A program made the position numbers and the translations under genes. The notes beneath the pieces were generated by a model. It did not search any database and was not told the DNA's origin. It saw nothing but the letters and a program-made list of their open reading frames with translations. DNA of 45,201 bases, from contig NW_003314261.1 in the NCBI RefSeq assembly GCF_000143415.4, positions 4,924,360 to 4,969,560 on the forward strand, written 5' to 3'. Source of the stretch: Selaginella moellendorffii. Its lineage: Eukaryota > Streptophyta > Lycopodiopsida > Selaginellales > Selaginellaceae. This document shows positions 10,918 through 20,392 of this stretch, in pieces (the first letter of the stretch is position 1; each line of letters opens with the position of its first letter).

Positions 10918-11795
10918 TTAGACGAGAAATAGTTTTCCTCGAAAGAACTAGGCCTATGGAAGCTTACGCGATGGCTTGCTGCAAGCTCGTGAGATACGAC
11001 TCATAGAACTGAACCCTTGCATCATCCTTTATGAACCTGTCGCTAAAAGTGTTCGAATCGGCGACGTCCACCAATCCTGGAAAATTGGACCTGAGAAAAC
11101 CAGTGACAAGAATGACAAGCCCACCATTTTCCGTGATGAAAATCGGAGGATTGTTGTGGTTCTCCTTGACGTGGCTGAGTATATTGTAAAGCCCCCAAGG
11201 CACAACATAAATCCAGGTTCCAGTCTATAATCCAAACAGACCCGAGATCAGGATAAAAAGAAATTGTTTAGGAGACTTATTTACCGTGCCTCCGATAGAA
11301 ATCCCGTTTCTTTCGGCTGAAATGTAAAAATCGAGCTCGTGAGATAAATGCACAACAAGGAAACTATCAATCTATTGCTTACTTAGAAAGTGTGTATGGG
11401 AGTCGCTCTCGTAGCCGGGACGAACGTTGCTAGGCGATGGATTGTCTTGAGTGTATCGAGAAGTGTAGTGATTGAGGCCCAAAAGGTCCATGGAGTTTCG
11501 AAGATCTCTCGACTCTTCGACAGTGAAAGCCGGCAAGCGATCCCCGACGTAGAGACGCATCGACTGTGGATAGTCTCCAAAACGTAATTGGATGCAAGAA
11601 CCTGTGAAGAACTGAGAGTTCACTCGAAGAACCTGAAAACATAAAAAGGAGAAGATTTTTTTACCATCCAAGTTCAAAGTCGAGAGCTCTACGAGCAGCT
11701 GCGATATCTCTCGGAAGACTTGAGTATGGTTCATACCAAAACGAGTCTAGCGTCATTCCAATGACGCCACGCTGGTCGACCTGCTTTGTCAATCA

Positions 11796-11978
<183 letters not shown>

Positions 11979-12126
11979 TTATCAGCTGGTGTGGCTCGTC
12001 AGTTTTTCACGCGGTCGCCGAAGGCCTGGAAGCAAAAGTCTGCGAATCGCAAATACTCGTCCCTGCAAAACATCGAGAGAAGTTTTCCATCAAAGAAGAA
12101 CTTTGCAGAACTCTTTCCGGAACTTA

Positions 12127-12276
<150 letters not shown>

Positions 12277-12333
12277 TTACCGTGTTCCAGCAGAGCATCG
12301 ATCAAGTTGTTGTAGTACGCAATCCCTTCGGGA

Positions 12334-12433
12334 NNNNNNNNNNNNNNNNNNNNNNNNNNNNNNNNNNNNNNNNNNNNNNNNNNNNNNNNNNNNNNNNNNN
12401 NNNNNNNNNNNNNNNNNNNNNNNNNNNNNNNNN
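12334..12433. other. Assembly gap, 100 N
   Basis: One hundred unknown bases inside the GH1 gene, between the first exon and the exon ending in DALLEH. The round number suggests a placeholder, not a measured size. Confidence 0.98.
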
Positions 12434-12459
12434 TAGAAAAACGTGGTTGGGAGCACAGA

Positions 12460-12520
12460 TCCGAAAGATTTCATATTCGGCGCTTCAGCATATGAATGCC
12501 AGAATATGAAATCTTTCGGA
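12460..12520. repeat. 19-bp perfect inverted repeat, 23-nt loop, beside gap
   Basis: 12460-12478 (TCCGAAAGATTTCATATTC) is the exact reverse complement of 12502-12520. Both arms encode the GH1 motif PKDFIF: the right arm on the - strand as DFPKDFIF, the left arm on the + strand as PKDFIFGASAYE. Confidence 0.9.
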
Positions 12521-12672
12521 AAATCGCATCTGCTGAGGCCAGTTTGATCGGTTCTTGCCGAGATCGAGAGCCAAGCTAGAAGAAAGAATGCCGCATATTT
12601 GTAAAGCAAGAGGTCCATTGGGAGCAAGGAGAGATCAAACTCCAGAATCTCCCCAAAAGATTCAATCTTCAC

Positions 12673-13001
12673 TGTTAATTACAAAAAGCGTAGTTAATAA
12701 AACCCATATTTTATCTGTCGTGAATGAAAACCTTAATTAGTTAATTAATTAACGTGGTTCTGGCGTTTTGAGCTCGATGGCGCAGCGTTATTTTCTCTCC
12801 CCAAAGTTCTTGTTCTTTACATTGTCTCTTGGTTCTTAATTGTCCTTATATTTGTAGGTAGTGCAATGACTATTACAATTTCTTTTCTTTTTACAAACGG
12901 AAGCTTAAGTGCAGGAAGTGACTCGAACTAACGTAGCAAATTCGTTTTAAGTATCTATTTTTCAGGCATTGCTCACAAAGGAATCCAAAGTTGGTTCCAG
13001 A
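12673..13001. other. Non-coding stretch
   Basis: AT-rich 5' flank of the GH1 remnant; includes a TTAATTAGTTAATTAATTAA run near 12730-12750. No coding frame or RNA gene seen. Confidence 0.6.
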
Positions 13002-13252
13002 ATGGTTCGACCGAGGAAGCAGACTATATACCCTGAAACCGTGGAGAAGAAGCTGGAACGTAGTACAAGGACATCATAAACAGAAGGAACAGTTTCAAAT
13101 CAGGACGCACGGCAGACAAGTCCATGAGGAGGATGCTGGAAAGGAAAACAACAAAACTATACCCCATCCTCCGGAAGAGATTGCTCTTAAACGAGGAGGG
13201 TGGAGAGACTTCAGATGTGAAACTTGAAGACGCTGCTGAAACTCCAACGTAG
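13002..13252 (+). pseudogene. Possible frameshifted coding fragment, unknown family
   Basis: ATG at 13002 opens MVRPRKQTIYPETVEKKLE. After what looks like two extra bases near 13060 a second frame continues as YKDIINRRNSFKSGRTADKS, then ERKTTKLYPILRKRLLLNEE and a Glu/Asp-rich end, stopping at TAG 13250-13252. Basic body with acidic tail looks protein-like, but I do not recognise it. A further short open stretch (RQMYVLIENIKEKIMPG) lies near 13300-13350. It could be exons of a decayed gene. Confidence 0.3.
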
Positions 13253-14158
13253 TCAAAATTAATTCATGGACTCCTGGTGCTGATCGCTGTTCTTCGTCAG
13301 ATGTATGTCCTGATTGAGAACATCAAAGAGAAGATCATGCCAGGTGTCAAATCGGTTTGCATGTCAACGCAGTAAGAAGGCTCGGATGTTGCAGGAAAAC
13401 AGGTAGTATTCAGAAATCTCAACTTCTCGCTTTGAAGTAGTTCTTGTGTATCTTTCGGAATGTGTAATTTAGTCCAGGCAGTTTGAAGCGGTAGCTCACG
13501 GGGTAATGACGACCGCAAGTAATACATCATTCCAGGCTTTTTCAGTGCTTTGTTGTTTTTTTTTCTTATTGAGACTCAAAAATTCTCTTTTTTCTTTCTA
13601 CAGAATCGTCCTTATTGAGTGCTTCATTTCAGGATTGGGGCTGAAAAGCGTGCTGAAACTGTAGAGGTGGAGTGCCATAAGTTTTTGAACATTTTTCTTG
13701 TGCTGATCATTTTAATCAGATAGTCGGTTCTCGATCTATTGAGAGTGAATGGGGGTATCAATGGGAATAGATACCTCCGTTTCCTTTTTCTCTTTTTGCG
13801 TGATACTAACAAAATGTGGTATTCTTCCAGGGACTCATGAAGAAGACAAGGAAGAGAAAAGTTTAAACGAGGCAGAGGATCGAAAAACCAGAGCCATAAC
13901 TGATGGAAACAATAAAGAAGTAGAAGAAAGACTCTGGAGATGCTATTCGATCTCGAGGCTGGAAGAGATCCAAGCGTGATAGACAATCGCGAACTTAGTA
14001 CCAAGATCTGTTGATCTGTTGAGATAGACGTAAGTTTGGAGCTCACATTTGTTTTCTACTGATAGACATAAACTCTACTTAGCTGGACAAGCTTAACTCG
14101 GAGGTGGTGTGTACGGGTTCGAGACCTTTGCGCATCATAACCATCAATCGCTGGAGCC
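13253..14158. other. Intergenic region upstream of EG16-like gene
   Basis: Holds short open frames on both strands that I cannot assign. A GGGTTCGAGACC box near 14117-14128, about 34 nt after AAGCTTAACTCGG, loosely resembles a Pol III B-box (tRNA or SINE derived). No complete cloverleaf can be drawn. Confidence 0.35.
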
Positions 14159-14872
14159 ATGGAGAAAGTCCCAGATCTGCACAAGACGGAGGAGCTATCG
14201 GCCATCGCGGTGGACTACTGCCCTGAGGTATGCCAGCATTTTCCAGAGCAGCGAGAGATCTCGGTGACTTTCGATGAGCGCGGTGGTGCTCGCTGGAGGA
14301 GCACCCGCAGGTTTAGCAGCGGAACTTTCAGCGCCAAGATCAAGACGCCGTCGGGGAACACGAGCGGCCTCAACTCGAGCTTCTACCTCTCGACGCTCGA
14401 GGGGCCGAGAGACCAGGACGAGATCGACTTCGAGTTCCTAGGGAAGGACAAGGGAACCGTCCAGACCAACTTCTACACGCACGGCACGGGCGGCCGGGAG
14501 GTGATCCACGATCTCGGCTTCGACAGCTCGCAAGAGTTCCACGAGTATACGATCAAGTGGGAGCCAGACAGGATCGAGTGGCTCGTGGACGGCAAGTCCA
14601 TCCGGGTAGCCGAGAAGAAAAAGAAGAAAGGCCCGGAAGAACACGAAGGGAAAGCTGGAGAAGGAGAAGGAGCTCTCAAAGAAGGCAAGGGTGCAGGAGA
14701 AGAAGCTCTTAAAGAAGAAGAAGACGAAGGATTTCCTACGAGGCCTTGCTTTCTCTACGCATCCGTGTGGAACGCTGGAGAAGTCAACGAGGGTCTTTGG
14801 GCTGGTCCTTACATCGGCTGTGACGTGCCTTACGTGTGTGTGTACAAGGACGTTTTTGTTCCATGCCATTGA
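14159..14872 (+). CDS. GH16 endo-glucanase, EG16-like, with charged insertion
   Basis: Single open frame, 237 aa, with a good start context (gagccATGG). The catalytic strand is DEIDFEFLG at residues 87-95: Glu88 (nucleophile), Asp90 and Glu92 (acid/base), the E-x-D-x-E signature of XTH-type GH16. Around it are RRFSSGTFSAKI (51-61), NTSGLNSSFYLS (67-78), TNFYTHG (103-109) and FHEYTIKWEPDRIEWLVDG (127-145). There is no signal peptide and no C-terminal XET_C domain, as in plant EG16 endoglucanases rather than secreted XTHs, so a cytosolic or unconventional location is inferred. Residues about 152-191 are a Lys/Glu/Gly-rich low-complexity insertion between the WLVDGKSIRV strand and FLYASVWNAG (198-207). 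Likely substrate is beta-glucan or xyloglucan; specificity cannot be read from sequence. Confidence 0.8.
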   Translation: MEKVPDLHKTEELSAIAVDYCPEVCQHFPEQREISVTFDERGGARWRSTRRFSSGTFSAKIKTPSGNTSGLNSSFYLSTLEGPRDQDEIDFEFLGKDKGTVQTNFYTHGTGGREVIHDLGFDSSQEFHEYTIKWEPDRIEWLVDGKSIRVAEKKKKKGPEEHEGKAGEGEGALKEGKGAGEEALKEEEDEGFPTRPCFLYASVWNAGEVNEGLWAGPYIGCDVPYVCVYKDVFVPCH

Positions 14873-15055
14873 CCATTGAATGGAAGAGCAACAACGAGCG
14901 TACCGCGCGGCACTTACAATACCGGTCCACCGAGCCGCGCGGTAGTTGATCCGTGACGCGCGGCCATGCTAAACGTTTTCTTTAATATTTATTTGAGTAG
15001 CTATATAGTGTGAAGGCTATACAGTACGCTAGCTCATGGCATTAGGGTTCTAGCG

Positions 15056-16000
15056 ATGGCTGGGATCCCGATCCCTTTCGCCGTGGGAGACGAAGTCGAG
15101 GAGAAGAGTTACAACCATGGATTTCGAGGAGCCTGGTTCCGCGCCAAGGTGAGAGGTCTACTGGGAGCTGTGATAATCGCAGGAATGGTTTTGTAGATCG
15201 AGAAGATCGAGCGCTTACGAAAGGATGTTTACTGCACGCTGAGCTATTTCGACTACGAAGGTGGAGCTACATTTTCTCACACCTCGCTGGAGATTTGAGT
15301 CTTTCCTTGCATGATTCTTGAAGCGTTTTCTTTCTCCAAGCTTGTCGATTTCTAGCTTGCTTGTTCCAGGAGAGACTACGATCCCGCTCTACCAGCATCC
15401 TCCAGGCGTTCCACCGTCGGGATGGAGGGAGATCATGCTAAGGCCCAAGTTCCCGGAGATCCAGGTGATCAGGAAGTGGAAAGAGGGCGACGAGGCCGAC
15501 TATCCGTGGAGGAGCGCTCGCTGGTATGGCAAAGTCGTGCAAGTCATCGACGATCACACAGGAGTGGTGAGCTTAGCCGAGAAAACTTGTCATTGGTTCT
15601 AATCGTCTTTGGCTTTGTTTTGGTTTAGTTCGAGGCCTCGAGTCCTCCATATGGCGAAGGCGGGCGCTACGTGGTTGCCTTGCACGAGCTTCGTCCGGCG
15701 CTAAACTGGTCTCCACGGGATGGATGGCAAGTTCCACTCAGCTCTCCTGCGAAGATCGCCAACAACCGCAGCTCCTCCTGGGACAACGAGGATTGCCTGG
15801 CGGCGCTCAGGGAGTGGGACTCGTGCTTCCGGCAGGCCAGGAAGCATTGCTCGTGGAATGCAGAGCGTGAAAAGGATGACAACACCAAGTAAGAAGTTCT
15901 CTCCTCTTTCATGTGTTCTTGAGAGTTTTCACGCGTGTTCCTGGTCTGTGCTTGTAGAGGAAGCCCTTCCAAGGAGGAAGGCTTGGAACTCACTGCCTAG
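15056..16000 (+). CDS. Agenet-domain protein, five exons
   Basis: Exons 15056-15148, 15197-15260, 15370-15566, 15629-15888 and 15958-16000 join in phase to 218 aa, with introns of 48-109 nt and GT-AG ends. The N-terminus GDEVEEKSYNHGFRGAWFRA is a classic agenet (plant Tudor-like) start. A second unit follows at SARWYGKVVQVIDDHTGV with YVVALHELRPAL and W-x-x-x-DGW, so there are probably two agenet repeats in tandem. The C-terminus EWDSCFRQARKHCSWNAERE is Cys/Trp-rich and unassigned. Agenet proteins read chromatin marks or bind DNA-linked partners in the nucleus; the exact role here is unknown. Without the last splice the frame would end at the TAA at 15890-15892. The 3' end of this gene is duplicated at 19437-19715. 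Confidence 0.8.
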
Positions 16001-16455
16001 ATTGATCAATCAAGGTCGCTGGATCGAGGTACCGAAGAAGAAATGCTCTAACTTTCAAGACTCTGATTAGTTATATATACTAGCGCAGGTTTCCTTATAC
16101 GTAGCGAAGAGCAGGGAAACGTAGAGCTCTCTAAGTAGAAAACAAAGAAGAAGAGAAGGAATCCTTCGTTTTTAGTTCTTTGTGGTGTTCCTTTTGTTGG
16201 TCCTTTGGAACAAAGCGGCATTTGGCCATTTGGTTCTGTTTGGACGATCAAGCTTCGTGGATTTCTTGCTTTATAAGCGCGCGAGGCACACAGGGATCGT
16301 CTCAATGATCCACGCGCTCGTGAGCGCTAGAATCCGATAATGGCTCGAGGGGGCGGAGCTATCAGCGCTCTACGCCGCGATGGAGCAGCAATCCGGATCG
16401 CGGTCGATCGACAGCAGCGGCTACTACAGCAAGAGCATTCTCAGCATCCAAGAAA
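15800..16455 (+). repeat. Tandem segmental duplication, copy 1 (agenet 3' end + ABCB 5' end)
   Basis: This block matches 19437-20392. It contains the end of the agenet gene, the spacer, a copy of the ABCB promoter (TTATAAG at 16271) and the start of ABCB exon 1 up to TACAGCAAGAGCATTCTCAG. In this copy the ABCB start codon is lost (gagcgctagaatcc instead of gagaccatggtagaatcc) and about 41 bases of early coding sequence are deleted. It is a dead ABCB 5' fragment. Confidence 0.9.
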
Positions 16456-16539
16456 TTCCCGCCCTTTCTACTTAAAGATTCTATTTGAAGCCAACGGCTA
16501 GGATAAAAGCCCTCTTGCTTGACAAAAGTAGGGCAAAGG

Positions 16540-17439
16540 ATGAAGAAGAGGTGTTGCAACACGGGCGAGGAGTGCGCCAAGGCGCTCAAGGTGGTGGAGT
16601 GCCACAAGACGAAGAACAAGGGGCTGCCATTCCCGGTGAGCAACGCCGTGTACAAGGCGCTCCACACACTCAAGGAGGGTCAGGTGGAAAACGAGGTCTA
16701 CCAGCGGCAAACGGCCGAGTTTCGGCACTATGGTCCCTGGACTCACGATGAATTTGCTTGCGACAAGGAGGCCTACGAGCTGTTTGTGGCGGCGATGGAG
16801 GAGGAGGGGCGGCCGCTTGGCCTGTGGGTGAAGCGGATGCTTGACGAGAAGGCGCTCTACACCGACGTCAACTACTTGGAGAAGCCGGGGTGGCAAGACT
16901 ATCCCTCCTCGCATTTTTGCGACAAGGGGCGCGAGTGGGTGTTTGGCAGGATTGACATCGCGGACGAGGATGCTCAGGAGAGGATGTTTCCTTCTCTACT
17001 CTCCTACGTCCGTGCGAATCTAGAATCGCGTTACACTCCTGGCACTGTGAGAAAGTTTCTTCTTTCACTCTTTGTATTTTGATTTACCGACTGTGCGAGT
17101 GTCATCAGGTGCTTGTGACGGGCAACCGCGAGTTCTACGAGAAAGTTTTGCTGGACGAGGATCGCATGGGGCTCCTGGTGGAGACGTTTCTGGAGCGGCA
17201 CAGGATCATCTGCAAGCCGCGCGACCTCATGCGCAGGGTGTGGTTTGTGAGCAAGGATCAAAAGGCGATCAACGTCACGGAGGAGGTGTGCATCCGTGTC
17301 CCGCGCTACGCCGAGACCAGCGTTGCCTTCCCCCGCAAGCCAGATATATCCGACTTCCTGCCCAGCGAGGTAATCTCTAATTCTAGCTTTGCTCTTATTC
17401 TTTTTTCCTGTGCAGCTTGCGCTCGTCTCGGCTCTGTGA
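16540..17439 (+). CDS. Unknown-family protein, three exons
   Basis: Exons 16540-17046, 17109-17369 and 17416-17439 join in phase 0 to 263 aa; introns are 62 and 46 nt, GT-AG. I do not recognise the family. Visible features: a Cys-rich start (MKKRCCNTGEEC), an acidic middle (ELFVAAMEEEGRPLGLWVKR), several Trp/Tyr, and VWFVSKDQKAINVTEEVCIR near the end of exon 2. There is no signal peptide or membrane segment, so it is probably soluble. The third exon is uncertain: reading through the second intron, or using another frame of 17417-17776 (CDETIAFCSSC, Cys-rich), would give longer ends. Broken copies lie at 19040-19300 and 28225-28510 and share the upstream motif AACGGCTAGGATAA, so this is a dispersed family. 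Confidence 0.55.
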
Positions 17440-17930
17440 TGAAACCATCGCGTTCTGTTCTTCCTGTCTGGCCCGAAACACCATTCCCGCAGAGCTTGTG
17501 AATCGCTACATGATCGATCATCATCGTCGCGGGCCTCACTGCGGCAATGCATGCACCGGAATCTGGCGCCTTTGGGCCGATTTCGCCCCTCGAGAAGAAC
17601 AAGAACGCACTGGAATTGCCTACATTTTCAATCCGGCCCGGTGGATCCTTGCCCAGATGCAGCAGCAGACGATTCATTCTTCGCGCAAGCATCTCCCGGG
17701 CAGAATCGGCGCCCATGGCGCGAAGCTTTCCCTCGCTAAGCTCTCTTCCTCAAACCCTTCTTGTAATTGTTTTTAGAGGGAAGAAGGTTCCACTAATTTG
17801 AATTTAACAATCGTTAATAGAGTTTCTAGCAAATAACTTTGCGTGAAACTCCTCTCACCAAAGGAATGGGAAAGAATCAATTCGATCGTGGATTAAGTCA
17901 TAGTATTTTTTCTAGCCCATAGACAAGGGA
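17440..17930. other. 3' flank with open Cys-rich frame, unresolved
   Basis: The + frame ending at 17776 stays open from 17417 and contains FCSSCLARN and HCGNACTGIWRLW with a PNPARW-like middle, so it may be the true last exon of the upstream gene if another splice is used. After 17780 the DNA is AT-richer and I see nothing. Confidence 0.3.
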
Positions 17931-17941
17931 CTGGAAAACGA

Positions 17942-18380
17942 TCAGATTAAAACTATAAGAACTTGTGCTTGTCGAATAGCGACCAAGAGCACGGACATGA
18001 GAGCCTTAACCTCTGTTATATCGTGCCTCAGAGAAAACACCTGTAGAAAAATATTCGCACGGCATGGAAGTGAAATTACCTCTTGAGATGAATCCCGGTG
18101 AAACCATGCTGTGGATCCTTTTATTCCATCGTCCACCACCTCGCCTCTTGCCTTCACGAACAGTTGAAGACTAATAATCTAGAGAAAAAACAACGAAGAG
18201 ATTAAGGCTTTACCTGGAGCTCTGCTGGGACTAGACGTAACTGTAGTGGAAGGATGCAGCAATGGGGGCTACAACTCCAATCGAGAGCGTCGGTGCAATG
18301 AAACAGCCCTGCAAGAAGAAGACGCTGAGCTAACGCTGGGAAGCAAAGGACGAAAAAACTCCACAGCTTGACTCACCACA
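17942..18380 (-). CDS. Possible spliced small protein (about 101 aa), unknown
   Basis: Four - strand segments with GT-AG borders join in consistent phase: start near 18390 (MMRC, exon ending 18377), 18214-18308, 18080-18178 (FVKARGEVVDDGIKGSTAWF) and 17942-18040 (ends in hydrophobic SVLLVAIRQAQVLIVLI, then stop). The last two exons are both 99 nt and phase 0. The C-terminus could be a single membrane anchor. No family is recognised. An alternative frame of 18214-18308 (CFIAPTLSIGVVAPIAASF) also looks protein-like but has a stop, so it may be a decayed gene. Confidence 0.3.
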
Positions 18381-18724
18381 TCTCATCATGCTGGCCTTTC
18401 CGCAAAATGTGAAATCCACACCGCTGCCATGGCAGCTATCTCAAAAGCTCGAGGAATGGAAGTCGCAATTGACACAATCGAAGTTAAAGATTTCCTTTTT
18501 CTTCCCCTTTCCAATGTTTTTGCAAGCACCGCTTACAATCGCCTGAGCAAGGAATCGTGAAACAAAGCAAAATGGACCTCGATATTGGAGGATGAAGATT
18601 TAAACGTATGAATGCCGAGAACCTATGTGATCCATGATCCTGGGAAAACTCCAGCAAACATTCTCAGTGAAACAAAGAAGAAAGAACTACGAAAAGAACG
18701 ATATGAATTCCGGGCTGTGGCTTG

Positions 18725-18934
18725 CTAGATGGTTGGAGTTGGACGGGTGGTAAAGTCGTGCTGCCTCCTTTGAGGCCCGGTCATGATCTGCCCCCACAGC
18801 GCCGCGGCATGTCGCGCTTGTTCTTCCTGGAGGCGATCTTTATTTAAGAAAAGAAATCTTGAGCGATCATCAGCAAATCCCAAGAAAGAATGCCGGCACT
18901 CACCGTAGACATGCCCTTGGGCTTCTGGCCTCAT
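18725..18934 (-). CDS. Possible spliced micro-ORF, 47 aa
   Basis: Exon 18904-18934 (MRPEAQGHVY) joins exon 18725-18837 across a 66-nt intron with GTGAGT donor and an AAATAAAG acceptor, in consistent phase. The product continues DRLQEEQARHAAALWGQIMT and ends TRPTPTI. It is hydrophilic with a predicted helix in the middle. No family is recognised; it might be the last part of a longer gene whose earlier exons were replaced by the scrambled repeat upstream. Confidence 0.3.
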   Translation of the reverse strand: MRPEAQGHVYGECRHSFLGFADDRSRFLFLNKDRLQEEQARHAAALWGQIMTGPQRRQHDFTTRPTPTI

Positions 18935-19039
18935 TGCGCCTCAACGCCCAGCTCCCATGAAGCCCGCGAGAAGTCGATGCCATATGATGTGCTCTTTTCC
19001 CCTTGTCTGTTTTTAGGGCTCCTAGGACATTCTCGAGAG

Positions 19040-19300
19040 TTTCCCTCGAAAAATGCCATTTGAAACCAACGGCTAGGATAAGAGCGGGGCAAATGGCGGC
19101 TGTAGAGCGCGGCTTCGTCAAGCACGATCCACCTGCCTCGCAAGCAAAGTTAGATGTCGTGAGTCCAGGGACTCGGCCTTGTGTTGCTCCAGGCGCTTCC
19201 TGGAGCGCCTTGTACACGGCGTTGCTCACCGGCGATTGATTTTTGCGACAACTGGGATTGGCATCGCGGACAAGAACTGTCAGGAGAGGGAAAGCTAGCA
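19040..19300. pseudogene. Scrambled copy of the unknown-family gene (copy 2)
   Basis: Pieces of 16480-16985 appear out of order. CCATTTGAAACCAACGGC with CTAGGATAAGAGC (19050-19085) is a direct copy of the upstream motif at 16480-16508. Then about 19125-19235 is the inverted copy of exon 1: TGGAGCGCCTTGTACACGGC onward is the exact reverse complement of 16634-16665 over some 32 nt, and the rc of GACTCACGA near 16738 is also there. Finally 19239-19290 (TTTTTGCGACAA, GGCATCGCGGACAAGAACTG) is direct again, matching 16912-16985. The result is a direct-inverted-direct mosaic. Confidence 0.8.
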
Positions 19301-19436
19301 AAGTTTTAGCTTGAGATCACAGCTTGCATTTTCGCTCTAGAGTCGCAACTTTTCATGCTTCTCTTGAGACTGATCTTCCGGAAAGAAGCACTTTTTAGCG
19401 AGTGAGCTAAAAGCAAGTAAGCTCTGGAAAACTTCA

Positions 19437-20392
19437 CTGCAACGGCGCTCAGGAAGTGGGATTCGTGCTTCTGGCAAGCCAGGAAGCATTTCTCGTGGAA
19501 CGCAGAGCGTGAAATGGACGACAACTCCAAGTAAGAAGCTCTCTCCTCGAGCTTTCGTGTGTTCTTGAGAGTTTATATGCATGTTCTTGGTCTGTGTTTA
19601 TAGAGGAAGCACTTCCAAGCAGTAAGGCTTGGAACTCACTGGCTCGATCAATCGATCAAGGTCGCTAGATCGAGGTAACCAAAGAAGAAATGCTTTAACT
19701 TTCAAGACTCTAGGAAGTTGACACTAGCTTGTTCATGTTGGCTATCATGGTACTAGTGAAGAACAGGGAAAACTAGAGAGGGAGAGAATCACTGGCTTGA
19801 TCGATCGATTAAGGCCACTGGATCGAGGTACCATAAAAGAAATGCTCTAACTTGGAGGTTAACAGTTATGGTAGCAGCGAAGAACAAAGAAAAGTTGAGA
19901 TTTAGAAAACAAAGAAGAAGAGAAGGAATCACTGGCTTGATCGATCGATCAAGCTCTAACTTTCAAGACTCTAGGACTAGGAAAGAATAGAGAAACGTAG
20001 AGCTCTCTAAGTAAAAAACAAAGAAGAAGAGAAGGAATCCTGCGTTTGTAGTTTTTTGTGGTGTTCCTTTGGTTGGTCCTTTGGCACAAAGCGCCATTTG
20101 GCCATTTGGTTCTGTTTGGACGATCGTCGTACATACCAAAGCGTCGTGGATTTTCTTGCTTTATAAGCGCGCGAGGCACAGGGATCGTCCCAATGATCCA
20201 CGCGCTCGTGAGACCATGGTAGAATCCGACAATGGCTCGAGGGATTTCGATTTCTTCCCGGAAGACTATGATTCCGAGAGCGTGGGGGCGGAGCTATCGG
20301 CGCTCTACGCGGCCATGGAGCAGCAGTCTGGATCGCGGTCGATCGACAGCAGCAGCTACTACAGCAAGAGCATTCTCAGCATCCAAGATCTC
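19437..20392 (+). repeat. Tandem segmental duplication, copy 2 (contains true ABCB 5' end)
   Basis: Starts with a truncated copy of agenet exon 4 and its final intron/exon (19437-19715), with substitutions that alter the frame. It runs through the spacer into the true ABCB promoter and exon 1. Compared with copy 1 it carries about 250 extra bases (19715-19975) made of imperfect repeats of the motif GATCGATCGATCAAG with CTTTCAAGACTCTAGG. Confidence 0.88.
20158..20167 (+). promoter_or_regulatory. TATA-like box of ABCB gene
   Basis: CTTTATAAG lies about 50 bases before the ABCB start codon and is conserved in the duplicated promoter at 16268-16277. The distance leaves room for only a short 5' leader. 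Assigned from motif and conservation between the copies. Confidence 0.5.

Noticed and set aside
14438-14869. 143-codon frame antisense to the EG16-like gene
   Set aside because: It mirrors the GC-rich coding strand, has a Phe/Ser run opposite the Lys/Glu insertion, and shows no domain.
17031-17716. Long - strand frames opposite the unknown-family gene
   Set aside because: They run across well-phased + strand exon and intron borders and show no recognisable motif.
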